Shown here: in pieces, positions 9,601 to 19,140 of the stretch
How the letters are laid out: each line of letters starts with the position of its first letter
Numbering within the stretch: the first letter of the stretch is position 1
NCBI GenBank assembly: GCA_037200975.1
Contig: JBBCGI010000001.1
Location: forward strand, 3,927,716 to 3,991,715
Direction: 5' to 3'
Length of the DNA stretch: 64,000 nt
DNA from: Pseudomonadota bacterium
GTDB taxonomy: Bacteria; Pseudomonadota; Gammaproteobacteria; Steroidobacterales; Steroidobacteraceae
The notes under the pieces: generated by a model
The model's input: the letters and a program-made list of their open reading frames with translations, nothing else
What the model was told of the DNA's origin: nothing
The model's database searches: none
Made by a program: the position numbers and the translations under genes

Positions 9601-12600
9601 GAGTGCATCGGTGAACAGGACGTGGCCAGCCAATTGCTGGAACAGGTTTGCCTGCGAGGCATCGAGTCCGAGGTGGCGCAGCTGTACCTGCGCCTGGGTC
9701 CACGCCAGCGTCGAGGCGCGCATGTGGGCATTCGTATCGCGATGTTTGTCGAGCAGCTCGAGCACGCGCCCGCGGCTGTTCGCGACGCAGGTCCAGAATG
9801 AAATGCGCACCGTGCCACTCGGTGGCACGAGCAGGCGATATCGCAGCGCGAACACGGCGTCGAGCACCGTGCCCGTGGCACCGGACAACGTGCGGCCCGC
9901 GAGCATGGCGAGCGGCGCGCGCAATTCGCGGCCGCGGCCGATGAAACGCGCGCGATCGGTTTCGAATTCCGGTCCGGCGGTGACGGTGCCTTCGGTGACC
10001 GCGTGATGCGAAGCCCAGGCCTCGGATTCGTCGGGGTCGCGACGCCGGCGCGTCGCGACGATGGCGCCCTGGCGTTCGAGAAACTCCGTGCGCACGAACA
10101 TCTTCGAGAAGGCCGGGTGTGCGACATCGGCCGCCTGCGGCGCGAGCACGACTTCCGCGTACGAGGTGATTTCGACTTCTCTGGCATGCGCGGACGTGTT
10201 GCTGATCGACAGCCGCCGCACCTCGGCATCGTCTTCGGACGAAACCGTCACTTCGAGCACGGTGATGAGGTCGCCGTCGCTGCGGATGATCTCGGCGCGA
10301 TCCTCGGTGAAACTCACGTTGTAGCTGTCGGGCTGCACCGCGCTCGGTTGATAACCCGCGGACCACGTGAGGCCGCTGTCGACGTCGCGCAGCAGGAAGT
10401 GGCTGCCGGTGTCGTCGCGCGTGGAGTCTTCGCGCCAGCGGGTGACCGCGAGGTCGTTCCAGCGGCTGTAACCCGAACCCGCGGCCGTCATCATCACCGC
10501 GTAACGGCCGTTGGAAAGCAGATGTGTCTGCGGCGCGGAATCGTGCGCGCCGTGCAGCCGGCGCACGTCGGGAACCTGCAGATCGGACACACGCGCGGCC
10601 GTGCCCACTTCTTCGGCGCGCGGATGTGCCACCGAGACATCGCGCGGCGTGCGTTCCTGCATCAGCAGGTCGGTTGCCTGGATCGAGACATCCGAGTGGA
10701 AGCGGTCGCGCATGCGGCCGTCGAGCAGCGCGTTGGCGATGGCGACGATGCTCATGCCCTGGTGGTGGGCCATGTAGGCGCGGATCAACACGCGCGAAGC
10801 GTCTTCCGGCAGGCGGCTGGGCGTGAAATCGACGGCCTCGTAGAAGCCGTAGGCGCCGCGCGCGCCCATCGCCGCGAGCGCTGCGTAGTTGGTCAGCGCG
10901 GCCTTGCCATCCACCATCGCGGCGAGGCCGGTGGCGTATGGCGCGACCACTTTGTTTTCGGACAGGCCGCGCTTGAGCCCCAGGCCCGGCACGCCGAAGT
11001 TCGAATACTGATAGGTGAGCTCCAGGTCGCGCGCGTTGTACGCCGATTCCGAGACGCCCCAGGGAATCTTCAATTCCTCGCCGTACTGGATCTGCCGCTT
11101 GACGATCAGCCGGCTGGTCTGCGCGAGCAAACTACCGCCCGGTGCGCGCAGCACCAGGTCCGGCATCAGGTACTCGAACATCGAGCCCGACCACGAGACC
11201 AGCGCGGCACCCGCGCCGATCGGCGTGACGGTGCGGCCGAGGCGGAACCAGTGGCGCGCCGGAATATCGCCCTTGGCGATTGCGATGAAACTGGCAAGCC
11301 GCGCCTCGGAGGCCAGCAGGTCGTAGCAGGAAGGATCGAGCGTGCCGTCGTTGGCGCGAAATCCGATCGACAGCAGCTTGCGCTGCGGATCCTGCAGGAA
11401 GCCGAATTCCATCGCGTTCGCCAGCTCGAGCGCCTGGCCCGCCAGCGATTCGAGATATTCGACGATGTAGCCGGCCGGGTCGCGGGCGAGCAGGTCGCTG
11501 CGCCAGCTGTCGATGGTGCGCCGCGTCGCTTCGACCCAGTAGACCAGTTCCGCGTTGCGGTCCTGGTGGGTCTCGCTCGCGAGCGTGCGCACCATGTCGA
11601 CCAGCGTCGAGGCGCGCTCCGCGGCGGCCGCCAGTGCGTCGGCGGCCGGATCGAGTGGTTTGTCCTTCGGGCGCAGCGCGAGATCGAGATCGTCGAAGGC
11701 GGTTTCGAGAATGCCGCGCGTGATGGACAGGCCGGGCGGGAACTCGAATTCGCGCAATGCCTCGCGCGCCAGATCGAGTGCATCGGCAAGCCCCGCCACC
11801 GACTCGAGGCGCGGCGCCGCGTCGTGCTGCCATTCGCGGAATGCACCGGCGAGGGTGATCAGGTGCGCGGCCAGGTTGCCCGAATCGACCGACGACACGT
11901 AACGCGGCTCGAGCGGGCGCAGATCCTGCGTGTCGTACCAGTTGTACAGATGGCCGCGGAATTTCTGCATGCGCGCCATCGTGGCGAGCGTCGAGTCGAT
12001 GCGGTCGAGCGCGTCGCGCAGACCGCACCAGCCGAAGTCGCGTGCCGCGACGATCGAGAGTAGATAGAGACCGACATTGGTGGGCGAGGTGCGGTGCGCG
12101 AGCACACCCTTGGGGTCTTCCTGGTAGTTGTCGGGTGGCAGGTGGTTTTCTTCGCGGCCGACGAAGGTCTCGAAGAACCGCCAGGTGCGGCGGCCGATCA
12201 GGCGCAGTTCGCGCTGTTCGACGCCCGACAGCTCCGACTTCGCCGCCGCGGGCGGCGTGCGGCTGATGCGCCAGGCGATCACCGGCGCGGCCACCCACAG
12301 CAGCAGGAACGGCAACGCGAGGCCCGGCAGTTTGCCCGCCGAGAACGCGGCCGCTACCGCCGCGAGGCCCAGCGTCAGCCAGACGCTCTTGCTCATGCGC
12401 AGGTAGAAGCTGCCGAAGTCGCTGCGCGTGCCCGAGAGCATATCGGCGGGGATCCACTCGAGCATGTGCCGGCGGCTGACCGCGAGGCGCCACCATGTGC
12501 GCACGATGGCGTCGCCCATGAGCCAGGCCTGGTAGGCCAGCATCGTGATCAGCAACGCGGTTTGCGCCACCGCGAGGCCCAGATCCACCGCCAGCGCACG

Positions 12601-15219
12601 CAGGTGACTGAGCAAGGTGACGGTCGATCGGCGCGGCAGCAGCGCCGCGACTATCGGCATCAGCGTCGGCAGCGACAACGCGATCAACACGAACGCACAC
12701 CAGGGCAGCGCCGCCTGCAGCGGCAGTGTCCAGCCCACGAGCAGGGCCGCGACGCTGGCCGGCGCCGACAGCGAGCGGCGCAGGTTGTCGAGCATTTTCC
12801 ACAGGCCGATCAGCGGCAGGCGGCTGTGGCCGCGGCCATGCGCGTCGGCGCCGGCATCGCGCCGGCCGAAGATCCACGGCAGCAACTGCCAGTCGCCGCG
12901 CACCCAGCGATGCTGGCGCATCGAGGCCACGTCGTAACGCGAGGGGAATTCCTCCATGACCTCGACGTCGGAAGCGAGGCCGGCGCGCGCGAAGATGCCT
13001 TCGAACAAATCGTGCGACAGCAACGTGCCGGCGGGCACCCGGTCCGCCAGCGCCGCCTCGAACGCGTCGACGTCGTAGATGCCCTTGCCGGCGAACGAGC
13101 CTTCACCCAACAAGTCCTGATAGACGTCCGAAACTGCCGCCGCATACGGATCGACGCCGGCCGCGCCCGAGAAAACCCGCTGGAACAGCGTGGCTTCGGA
13201 ACTCACGGGTAACGAGAACGCGACGCGCGGCTGCAGGATCGCGTAGCCCTCGACGACGCGGCCGAGCCGTGCATCGAAATGAGCGCGGTTGAGCGGATGT
13301 GCCATCTTGCCGATGAGCCGGCGCGGGGTTTCGCGCAGCAGCCGCGTATCGGCATCGAGCGTGAGCACGTAACGCACGCCCTGCGGCACCCACGGCGACC
13401 GCCCGCTGCTGGTGACGAAGGTCGTATCGGTGGCGCCGCGCAACAGGCGATTGAGCTCCTGCAGCTTGCCGCGCTTGCGCTCCCAGCCCATCCAGCGCTG
13501 CTCGCTGTCGCTCCACACGCGTTTGCGATGCAGCAGCAGGAAACGTTCGCCGCCGGCCGCCGCACCGTAGCGGCGGTTGAGGCGCGCGATGCCGAGAATG
13601 GCGATGTCGAGCAAGGTCTCGTCGTTGCCCAGGTATTCGGTGTCCGCGTCCACCCAGTCGGAAAGCAGCGCGAAATGCAGCTGGTCGTCGGCAGAGGCGA
13701 GGTAGTGGATCTCCAGACGATGCAGGTATTCCTCGACCGCGGCGCGCGAGCTGAGCAACACGGGCACCGCGATCAGCGTGCGCAGATCTTCGGTGACGCC
13801 TTCTCGCAGCGCGAGGCCGGGCAGGCGGCTCGCGCCCACGCCGCGCGTGATCGCGCGGTTGATCAATGCCACCGCCATGTCCATCGCCGGCACCGCGCCG
13901 AGCACGCCTAACAACAGCAGCAGGCCGTCGTGGATGCCGCGGTCCTGCATCATCCACAGCGGAATCGACAGCAGCAGCGCGCTCACGAAGCCGATCGCGG
14001 CGACGTAGTCGCGCGCCCCGACGGTGAACGCGATGCGGCTGCGGAAATTGGCCAGCGAGGGCCGGTAGCCGAGCGATTTTTCGAATACGCGCCGGCCGTC
14101 GGAGATCAGGTGATAACCGGGCTCGCGTTCGCGCTCGGTGCCACCGGCGGCGGCCGCGGCGAGCGCGCGTTGCGCGACCTCCAGCTCGGTGTGCGGTGAG
14201 AAGCGGGCGAGGTCTTCGATCGCGCTGCGATACAGGTTACGCGTCGCGAAATCCATCGCCGGGTAGTTGCTGCCGGTGATCAGCAGGTCGTCCACCAGGC
14301 TCACGCTCTCGAAGAATTCCGACCAGTCGACGTCGGTCATCAGACGCATGCTGGTGATGATGTTGCGCACGGTGACGTTCGAGGCACCCTGGCGGTGGTG
14401 TTCGTCCTGCACCAGCACTTCGGACGTGGTGCCCTGCGCATGCAGTTTTTCTTCCAGCCACAACAACGCGGGCGTGACCTTCGGATCCTGGTCGCGCAGG
14501 CGCTGCACCAATTGCACGGCGAAAGCCGGTGGCAGCGGTTCCGCGCCCGCTTTCCAGGCGCGCAATGCATCGGGATCCGCGGTCTGGCCGTTGACGCCGA
14601 GCAGCCGGTCGGCGATCGCGTCGGCGCGCTGCCGTGCCGCGCGGCTGGTCACGATTCGTGTGGCGACCCGGCGCAGGTTTTCCACCAGCACCACGCGCAG
14701 TGTGATCGCCACGGCCCACAGTTCGCCGATCGTGAGCGGCTGGACGGTCTGATACGCGCGCACGAAGCGGCGCAGCGTCTCGGGTTCGAAGCGGCTGTCG
14801 GTGTGGGCGACGAATCCCCAGGCGAGACCGAAGACGCGCGGCAGTCCGGCGAAGTGGCCGGTCGTGAGCTTGGGCAGCTGGCGGTAGAAGCCCGGCGGCA
14901 GATCCTCGCGAATCTCGCGGATCTGTTCTTCGACCAGGTGGTAGTTATCCAGCACCCACTCGGCGGCTGGGGTGATGCTGCGGCCGGCGTCCACCGCCTT
15001 GGCGATGTCCCGGTAGGCAGCCAGCAGCGCCTTTTCATTGTCGCGCAACCGCGCGCTGAGCGACCTCTCGAACAGCGGCCGTTCGGCGATGGGCTGGGCC
15101 GCCGCGAGGCTGGCCGCGTGCTGCTCCAGCCGCTCGATGCTGAAGATCTCTTCCCGCAGGATCTGGTCGTTGTCCCAGGCTGCGTCGTGCGAAAACTTCT
15201 CGAGAATGCGTCGAATCAT
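6682..15219 (-). CDS. ndvB: Cyclic beta-1,2-glucan synthase (NdvB/ChvB type)
   Basis: At 2845 residues this matches the very large NdvB family. Cyclic beta-1,2-glucan synthases use UDP-glucose to build, elongate and cyclise periplasmic glucans in the inner membrane. A first membrane cluster lies around residues 405-450. The GT84 glycosyltransferase follows, with VLTLDADTR (near 620) and QHRWVRGDW (near 765), which are the D-x-D-like and Q/RxxRW-type motifs. More membrane segments occur around 800-1000. The C-terminal half carries GH94-type domains with the catalytic motif GDWNDGMN near 2520, which controls chain length by phosphorolysis. All key motifs look intact. It is transcribed alone. 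Periplasmic glucans serve osmotic adaptation and host interaction in other bacteria. Confidence 0.95.
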   Translation of the reverse strand: MIRRILEKFSHDAAWDNDQILREEIFSIERLEQHAASLAAAQPIAERPLFERSLSARLRDNEKALLAAYRDIAKAVDAGRSITPAAEWVLDNYHLVEEQIREIREDLPPGFYRQLPKLTTGHFAGLPRVFGLAWGFVAHTDSRFEPETLRRFVRAYQTVQPLTIGELWAVAITLRVVLVENLRRVATRIVTSRAARQRADAIADRLLGVNGQTADPDALRAWKAGAEPLPPAFAVQLVQRLRDQDPKVTPALLWLEEKLHAQGTTSEVLVQDEHHRQGASNVTVRNIITSMRLMTDVDWSEFFESVSLVDDLLITGSNYPAMDFATRNLYRSAIEDLARFSPHTELEVAQRALAAAAAGGTEREREPGYHLISDGRRVFEKSLGYRPSLANFRSRIAFTVGARDYVAAIGFVSALLLSIPLWMMQDRGIHDGLLLLLGVLGAVPAMDMAVALINRAITRGVGASRLPGLALREGVTEDLRTLIAVPVLLSSRAAVEEYLHRLEIHYLASADDQLHFALLSDWVDADTEYLGNDETLLDIAILGIARLNRRYGAAAGGERFLLLHRKRVWSDSEQRWMGWERKRGKLQELNRLLRGATDTTFVTSSGRSPWVPQGVRYVLTLDADTRLLRETPRRLIGKMAHPLNRAHFDARLGRVVEGYAILQPRVAFSLPVSSEATLFQRVFSGAAGVDPYAAAVSDVYQDLLGEGSFAGKGIYDVDAFEAALADRVPAGTLLSHDLFEGIFARAGLASDVEVMEEFPSRYDVASMRQHRWVRGDWQLLPWIFGRRDAGADAHGRGHSRLPLIGLWKMLDNLRRSLSAPASVAALLVGWTLPLQAALPWCAFVLIALSLPTLMPIVAALLPRRSTVTLLSHLRALAVDLGLAVAQTALLITMLAYQAWLMGDAIVRTWWRLAVSRRHMLEWIPADMLSGTRSDFGSFYLRMSKSVWLTLGLAAVAAAFSAGKLPGLALPFLLLWVAAPVIAWRISRTPPAAAKSELSGVEQRELRLIGRRTWRFFETFVGREENHLPPDNYQEDPKGVLAHRTSPTNVGLYLLSIVAARDFGWCGLRDALDRIDSTLATMARMQKFRGHLYNWYDTQDLRPLEPRYVSSVDSGNLAAHLITLAGAFREWQHDAAPRLESVAGLADALDLAREALREFEFPPGLSITRGILETAFDDLDLALRPKDKPLDPAADALAAAAERASTLVDMVRTLASETHQDRNAELVYWVEATRRTIDSWRSDLLARDPAGYIVEYLESLAGQALELANAMEFGFLQDPQRKLLSIGFRANDGTLDPSCYDLLASEARLASFIAIAKGDIPARHWFRLGRTVTPIGAGAALVSWSGSMFEYLMPDLVLRAPGGSLLAQTSRLIVKRQIQYGEELKIPWGVSESAYNARDLELTYQYSNFGVPGLGLKRGLSENKVVAPYATGLAAMVDGKAALTNYAALAAMGARGAYGFYEAVDFTPSRLPEDASRVLIRAYMAHHQGMSIVAIANALLDGRMRDRFHSDVSIQATDLLMQERTPRDVSVAHPRAEEVGTAARVSDLQVPDVRRLHGAHDSAPQTHLLSNGRYAVMMTAAGSGYSRWNDLAVTRWREDSTRDDTGSHFLLRDVDSGLTWSAGYQPSAVQPDSYNVSFTEDRAEIIRSDGDLITVLEVTVSSEDDAEVRRLSISNTSAHAREVEITSYAEVVLAPQAADVAHPAFSKMFVRTEFLERQGAIVATRRRRDPDESEAWASHHAVTEGTVTAGPEFETDRARFIGRGRELRAPLAMLAGRTLSGATGTVLDAVFALRYRLLVPPSGTVRISFWTCVANSRGRVLELLDKHRDTNAHMRASTLAWTQAQVQLRHLGLDASQANLFQQLAGHVLFTDALARPSSETIRRGAGGPHGLWAQGISGDLPIVMLRIEEMEDLEVARQLLQAHEYWSVKRLSVDLVLLNERGSSYVQDLQVALEAAARVSLARPRISGMETRGKVFVLRSDLISAETRALLLAVSRVVLSGRRGSLRDQVERMQSAPAAAPRQPRRAAAAAVAADPEFARDLELYNGIGGFGASGREYVINTAGSQTTPTPWINVIANRGFGCQISAEGAGYTWARNSRENALTPWSNDPVTDRPGEAIYLRDEETGELWSPTPAPIRNENAHYSCAHGLGYSRFEQRSHGLALTLTVFVPLEDPVKICRLVIRNQSPRRRTLSVSAYVEWVLGPSRAPGAPHVITESDNATRAIFARNPWNAAFADTAFADLGGKQSEWTADRREFLGRHGALDAPAALVAGTTLSGRTGAALDACAALRTQLELDPEQSTEIVFLLGQAAGTEAARELINRYRGADLDAVLASIGEFWTELSGHVQVKTPDRSFDVMMNGWLLYQTLACRTWARAAFYQASGAYGFRDQLQDAMALGVARPALLREQILRAASRQFPEGDVQHWWLPHSGQGVRTHISDDRVWLAYVTAHYVHLTGDRAILDEPVAFIEGPALPREKHDAFFEPSVSEQSASLFEHCRRGLEGALYMGKHGLPLIGTGDWNDGMNRVGEQGKGESVWLGWFLHATLSEFAPLAHTRGELALATAWLNHAGKLKTSLETHAWDGEWYRRGFFDDGTPLGSNANDECRIDAIAQSWSVISGAGDPARTAKAMSSLESQLLKQDPPLAILFTPPFEKSAQEPGYVKAYPRGIRENGGQYTHAAIWTVIALTMQGKADKAMEVFAMLNPVRRASTREDVQRYKVEPYAVAADVYSEAPHAGRGGWTWYTGSAGWLYRAGLESILGFKLRENQLTLAPCVPSNWPGFGITYRHGASIYEISVERQPAPGAMAQLTVDGHVQNPGRNLVDLVDDGGRHTVHLAWLGANS

Positions 15220-15302
15220 TATGTAAGTAATTGCCTCGAACCCGGGACGTTGGCGCCGTGTGTTATACCCATGGCCGCCTTCGCGATTGCGCCCGAATCA
15301 AC

Positions 15303-16325
15303 ATGAACCGTTCCGAAGCCGCGACTGTACGCGCTCTATGTGCGCGATTCGTAAAGCCTTCGCTGCCGCGGGCATTGTGGCAGCTTGCCAATACGCTGAC
15401 GTCATTCGTGGTGCTATGGACGCTCATGGCGTACGGCGTGAGTGTCGGATGGAACTACGCCTGGACACTCCTTTTGGCCATCCCGGTTGCAGGACTATTC
15501 GTACGCCTTTTCATCATCCAGCATGACTGCGGCCACGGCTCGTTCTTCGCCAACGGACCCGCCAACCGGTGGTTGGGCGCCGCGCTGGGCTTCCTGACAC
15601 TTTCGCCTTTCAACTACTGGCGCAAGACACACGCGGTGCATCATGCCACCTCGGGCAACCTCGACCGGCGTGAGTTCGGCGCGGTGCGTGTGTTGACGCT
15701 GCGCGAGTATGCCGGAAAATCCCGCTGGCTGAGATTCTGTTATCGCTTCTACCGCAGCATGGCGGTCATGCTGATCATCGGGCCTATCTACCAGTTCGTC
15801 GCCAAACATCGCCTGCCGGTGGATCTGCCGCGCGCCTGGAAGACGGAGTGGGCGAGTGTCTGGCTCAACAACCTGGCGCTGCTGGCCGCGGCCGGGGTGG
15901 TCGCCGCGTTTTTCGACTGGCGCCTGGTCCTGATGGTGCACCTGCCGGTGGTGGTGATCGCCGGCGCGCTGGGCGTGTGGTTGTTCTACGTGCAGCATGG
16001 AGCCGAGGCGTCGTATTTCGCGCGCGGCGGGGGCTGGGACGCGCACCGCGCCGCGGTCGAGGGCAGCTCGTTCTACGACCTGCCGGTGGTGTTGCGCTGG
16101 TTCACCTGCAACATCGGGTATCACCACATCCATCACCTGCAGCCCGGCATCCCTAACTACAATCTGCGGGCGGCGTTCGAATCGAGCCCGCGGTTGCGCG
16201 TGGCGACGCGCCTCACGTTGCTGGGCAGCCTGCGTTGCGCCCGCATGAAGCTGTGGGACGACGATCTGCAGCGCATGGTGGGGTTTCCGCGCCGCGGGCC
16301 TCTCCAAGCGGCCATTCGCGCCTAA
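15303..16325 (+). CDS. Membrane fatty acid desaturase
   Basis: This protein of 340 residues carries the three histidine boxes of integral membrane desaturases: HDCGH at 74-78, HAVHH at 110-114, and HHIHH near 275-279. Four or more hydrophobic segments lie between the boxes. The family inserts double bonds into acyl chains through a di-iron centre at the cytoplasmic face. The ATG at 15303 is preferred because the reading frame before it (from 15231) is not desaturase-like and has no good ribosome site. It is divergent from the glucan synthase with an 83-base gap that must hold both promoters. The exact regiospecificity cannot be read from sequence. Confidence 0.88.
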   Translation: MNRSEAATVRALCARFVKPSLPRALWQLANTLTSFVVLWTLMAYGVSVGWNYAWTLLLAIPVAGLFVRLFIIQHDCGHGSFFANGPANRWLGAALGFLTLSPFNYWRKTHAVHHATSGNLDRREFGAVRVLTLREYAGKSRWLRFCYRFYRSMAVMLIIGPIYQFVAKHRLPVDLPRAWKTEWASVWLNNLALLAAAGVVAAFFDWRLVLMVHLPVVVIAGALGVWLFYVQHGAEASYFARGGGWDAHRAAVEGSSFYDLPVVLRWFTCNIGYHHIHHLQPGIPNYNLRAAFESSPRLRVATRLTLLGSLRCARMKLWDDDLQRMVGFPRRGPLQAAIRA

Positions 16326-16373
16326 GCGTCCTTCCGCACAGACAGGAGTCAGGCTGGCGGGTACGGTGCGCTC

Positions 16374-16595
16374 ATGCGCTGGATACCGACCAAAATTACC
16401 TCGTGGCCTGCCGGCATGGCGTTGCTTGCCGCTGGCCTGTCTTTCGCGGGCGTCTCGAACGCGGGTGAACCCGGTGGGGGTTTCGTCGCTGGAGTCGCCC
16501 ACTGGCCCTGGATCGCGGTCGCAGTGATCGTCGGGTTGTTAGGCGTGATCTCGTTTGCATCGCGGCGGCGCATCCATGCGGTATGCGGGAGCTGA
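16374..16595 (+). CDS. Possible small membrane protein
   Basis: This 73-residue frame would encode a signal-peptide-like start (MALLAAGLSFAGVSNAG) and a single membrane segment (WIAVAVIVGLLGVISFA) ending in Arg-Arg-Arg. The arrangement is plausible for a small envelope protein, but no family is recognised. The ribosome site is poor. It sits in the 346-base space between the desaturase and the FAD oxidoreductase, which otherwise holds nothing I can identify. Confidence 0.4.
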   Translation: MRWIPTKITSWPAGMALLAAGLSFAGVSNAGEPGGGFVAGVAHWPWIAVAVIVGLLGVISFASRRRIHAVCGS

Positions 16596-16671
16596 ACTCG
16601 GTCCGGATGATCACGCCGTCACCCGGCTGAGTCTTACAGCCGCAAGTTTGCCAGCCATCTAGGGTCGTTCG

Positions 16672-17916
16672 GTGTGGCCTTTCCATAGAAACAACGCCGC
16701 CGCCGTGCGCTCACGCGAACCCTACTGGCTGCTGCGCAACGGCATTGGTGCGGCGGGAGCCGCGCTCGACCGCTCGCTCGAATGCGACGTCGCGATCATT
16801 GGCGCGGGCATCACGGGTGCGCTGGTTGCGGACGCCCTGATCGAAACGGGTCTGCGGGTCGTGGTGCTTGATGCGCGCGACATTGCGCTGGGCAGCACCA
16901 GCGCATCCACCGCGCTGCTCCAGTACGAGGTGGATACCAAACTATCGGAGCTTGCGCGGCTGGTGGGCGCCGATAAAGCGGTGCGTGCCTACGCCGCCTG
17001 CGCGCGCAGCTTTTCCCTGCTCGAGAAACGGATGCCGGAGTTGCTGCAGCTTTCCGATTACGAGCGGCGTGCGAGTCTGTATCTGGCGGCGGACGATTTC
17101 GGGGTCGCGGAGCTCAAAGTCGAACTCGCGGCGCGGCAGTCGATGGGGCTGCAGGTGTCGTGGGTCGAAGACGATGAGCTGCGGCGGCGATTCGGCTGCC
17201 ATCGGCCGGGCGGCATTCTTTCGGAGCTGGGAGGGCAGGTCGACCCGTTCCGTCTTGCGCGCGGCATATTTGCGGGCGCCGTCCGCCATGGCGTGAAGGT
17301 ATTCGCGCGCTCGAGGGTCGATGCCATCGACGAGGCGGGCAGCGTGTTTCGATTGCGCGTCGGGGAGCATGCGGTCAGCGCCGCGCACGTGGTGGTGTGC
17401 GCGGGTTATGAGTCATTGCGCTTTCTCGAATCCGATGTCGCGCAAATCCACAACACCTTCGCGCTGGTGACCGAGCCGCTGGCGGAGCCCGCGCGTGCGA
17501 CGCGGCTGCCGCTGATCTGGGAAAACGCGACTCCTTATATGTATGTGCGCGGTACCAGCGACGGGCGGCTCATCGTCGGCGGTGAGGACGTACCGTTCAA
17601 GAGCGCGGCCGCACGCGAGGCGCTGCTGCCGCGGAACATTCGCCGGCTGTCGGCCAAATACGAGGAATTGTTCGGCAGCGAGCTGCCGCCGGTGGCGTAC
17701 ACGTGGGCTGGCAGTTTCGCGGAGACAGAAGACGGACTGCCCTTTATCGGCGCCGTGCCGGGAATGAACCCGCGCCTGCAGTTCGCGCTGTGTTACGGCG
17801 GCAACGGCATCACGTACAGCGTGCATGCCGGGGACATGATCCGCGCCGGCATCGAGGGCCGCGCACACGACCTCGACGATGTCTTCGGCTTCAAAAGGGG
17901 ACATGCCTCTTTATGA
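16672..17916 (+). CDS. FAD-dependent oxidoreductase (DAO family)
   Basis: This 414-residue protein has a dinucleotide-binding start at CDVAIIGAGITGALVADAL (GAGITG near 42-47) and a C-terminal DAO-type segment, AETEDGLPFIGAVPG. These mark the D-amino-acid oxidase / glycine oxidase superfamily. The enzyme would oxidise an amine or amino acid using FAD; the substrate is unknown. The start is a GTG at 16672. The last residues, KRGHASL, and the stop codon are encoded by the left arm of the large inverted repeat that follows. The original C-terminus may therefore have been rewritten by the insertion of this repeat (inference). Confidence 0.8.
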   Translation: MWPFHRNNAAAVRSREPYWLLRNGIGAAGAALDRSLECDVAIIGAGITGALVADALIETGLRVVVLDARDIALGSTSASTALLQYEVDTKLSELARLVGADKAVRAYAACARSFSLLEKRMPELLQLSDYERRASLYLAADDFGVAELKVELAARQSMGLQVSWVEDDELRRRFGCHRPGGILSELGGQVDPFRLARGIFAGAVRHGVKVFARSRVDAIDEAGSVFRLRVGEHAVSAAHVVVCAGYESLRFLESDVAQIHNTFALVTEPLAEPARATRLPLIWENATPYMYVRGTSDGRLIVGGEDVPFKSAAAREALLPRNIRRLSAKYEELFGSELPPVAYTWAGSFAETEDGLPFIGAVPGMNPRLQFALCYGGNGITYSVHAGDMIRAGIEGRAHDLDDVFGFKRGHASL

Positions 17917-18021
17917 AAAAGGGGACATGCCTATTTATTGATGGAATGCGCTCGTGAACGGCCGGCCATTCCGTCAATAAATAGGCATGTCCCCTTTTTC
18001 ATAAAGAGGCATGTCCCCTTT
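17894..18021. repeat. Large REP-like inverted repeat of GGGGACATGCCT units
   Basis: Two 55-base arms (17894-17948 and 17967-18021) are complementary except for one T/G position, around an 18-base centre. Each arm holds two direct copies of an about 24-base unit starting AAAGGGGACATGCCT, so the element has four copies. The left arm supplies the 3' end and stop codon of the FAD gene. The right arm reaches into the last codon and stop of gnd. As RNA it would fold into a very long hairpin and could serve as a two-way terminator for the convergent genes. The form resembles REP elements mobilised by RAYT (TnpA-REP) proteins, but no such gene is in the window. Confidence 0.85.
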
Positions 18022-19033
18022 ATTTCTTTTCGACGTGGCCGCCGAATTGCTTGCGCATTGCCGACAACAAGCGGTCGGCGTAGTCGGCGTTGCCACGCGA
18101 TTCGAAGCGGCTGAACAGCGCGGTCGTGATCACGGGAGCGGGCACGCCTTCTTCAACGGCCGCGGTCACCGTCCAGCGGCCTTCGCCGGAATCCGACACC
18201 CGCCCCGCGAATGCGTCGAGGTTCGCATCGTCGCGCAACGACTGTGCCGTCAGGTCGAGCAGCCACGAACGGATCACGCTGCCGTGGCGCCAGACCTCGG
18301 CGATCTGCGCCAGATCGAGGTCGAATTGATAATGCTCGGGATTACGTAGCGGCGTCGTCTCCGCATCGGCCGCGTGCGTGCGTTTCCCGACGTTCGCATT
18401 GCGCAGGATGTTCATGCCTTCGGCGAACGCCGCCATCACGCCGTATTCGATGCCGTTGTGGATCATCTTGACGAAATGACCCGCGCCCTGCGGCCCGCAA
18501 TGCAGGTAACCGCGCTGCGCGGTGCTCAGCGTGCCTTTCGCCACGGCGGGATCGAGCCCCGGATCCGCACCCGGCGCGAGCGCCGCGAAGATCGGCTCGA
18601 GCCGGTCGAACTGCGATTTCTCCCCGCCGATCATCAGGCAATAGCCGTTGTCGAACCCCGCGATGCCGCCGCTCGTGCCCACATCCAGATAGTGGATACC
18701 GCGGGCCTTGAGCTCGGAACCGCGCCGGATGTCGTCGTGGTAGTAGGAATTGCCACCGTCGATGACCGTGTCGCCCGCACCGAGCAGCGGCAGCAGCAGC
18801 GCCAGCTCCTGGTCGACGATGGCGGCCGGCAACATCAGCCAGATCGCGCGCGGCGCGCGTAATTTGGCGACGAACTCCGTGAGTGTGGGCGCGCCGATGA
18901 CGCCGGGACGCGCCAGCGCCGACATCGCCGCCGTGTTGGCGTCATGAATGACGCACTCGATGCCGGCATCGGCCAGGCGCCGCACCATATTGCCGCCCAT
19001 GCGGCCTAGCCCGATCATCCCAAGTTGCTGCAT
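18020..19033 (-). CDS. gnd: 6-phosphogluconate dehydrogenase, decarboxylating (short GntZ/YqeC-type)
   Basis: The 337-residue protein belongs to the short 6-phosphogluconate dehydrogenase class (the classical enzyme has about 470 residues). It starts MQQLGMIGLGRMGGNM with the NAD(P)-binding GLGRMG. It contains DVGTSGG near 120 and the active-site stretch GAGHFVKMIHNGIEYG near 180-195, holding the catalytic lysine. The reaction turns 6-phosphogluconate into ribulose-5-phosphate, CO2 and NAD(P)H. The ATG at 19033 is chosen because the family begins there. It is divergent from pgm, with a shared 107-base promoter space, which fits joint control of sugar-phosphate genes (inference). Its 3' end lies in the large inverted repeat. 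Confidence 0.92.
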   Translation of the reverse strand: MQQLGMIGLGRMGGNMVRRLADAGIECVIHDANTAAMSALARPGVIGAPTLTEFVAKLRAPRAIWLMLPAAIVDQELALLLPLLGAGDTVIDGGNSYYHDDIRRGSELKARGIHYLDVGTSGGIAGFDNGYCLMIGGEKSQFDRLEPIFAALAPGADPGLDPAVAKGTLSTAQRGYLHCGPQGAGHFVKMIHNGIEYGVMAAFAEGMNILRNANVGKRTHAADAETTPLRNPEHYQFDLDLAQIAEVWRHGSVIRSWLLDLTAQSLRDDANLDAFAGRVSDSGEGRWTVTAAVEEGVPAPVITTALFSRFESRGNADYADRLLSAMRKQFGGHVEKK

Positions 19034-19140
19034 GCTGAACCTCTGCGCCGACCTTACATCGCTGACGTCGCATTGGACAGCAGGGTTCACCACGACGTTA
19101 TAAATTCCCGTCAAAGAAGTTCAACAAGATAAGGAAATCC

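Noticed and set aside
10003-12063. 686-codon open frame on the plus strand inside ndvB
   Set aside because: Shadow of the NdvB gene; no domain, and the minus strand shows intact glucan synthase motifs.
17894-18021. Insertion sequence ends with a transposase
   Set aside because: The inverted arms are separated by only 18 bases and no transposase lies inside or nearby; a REP-like element fits better.
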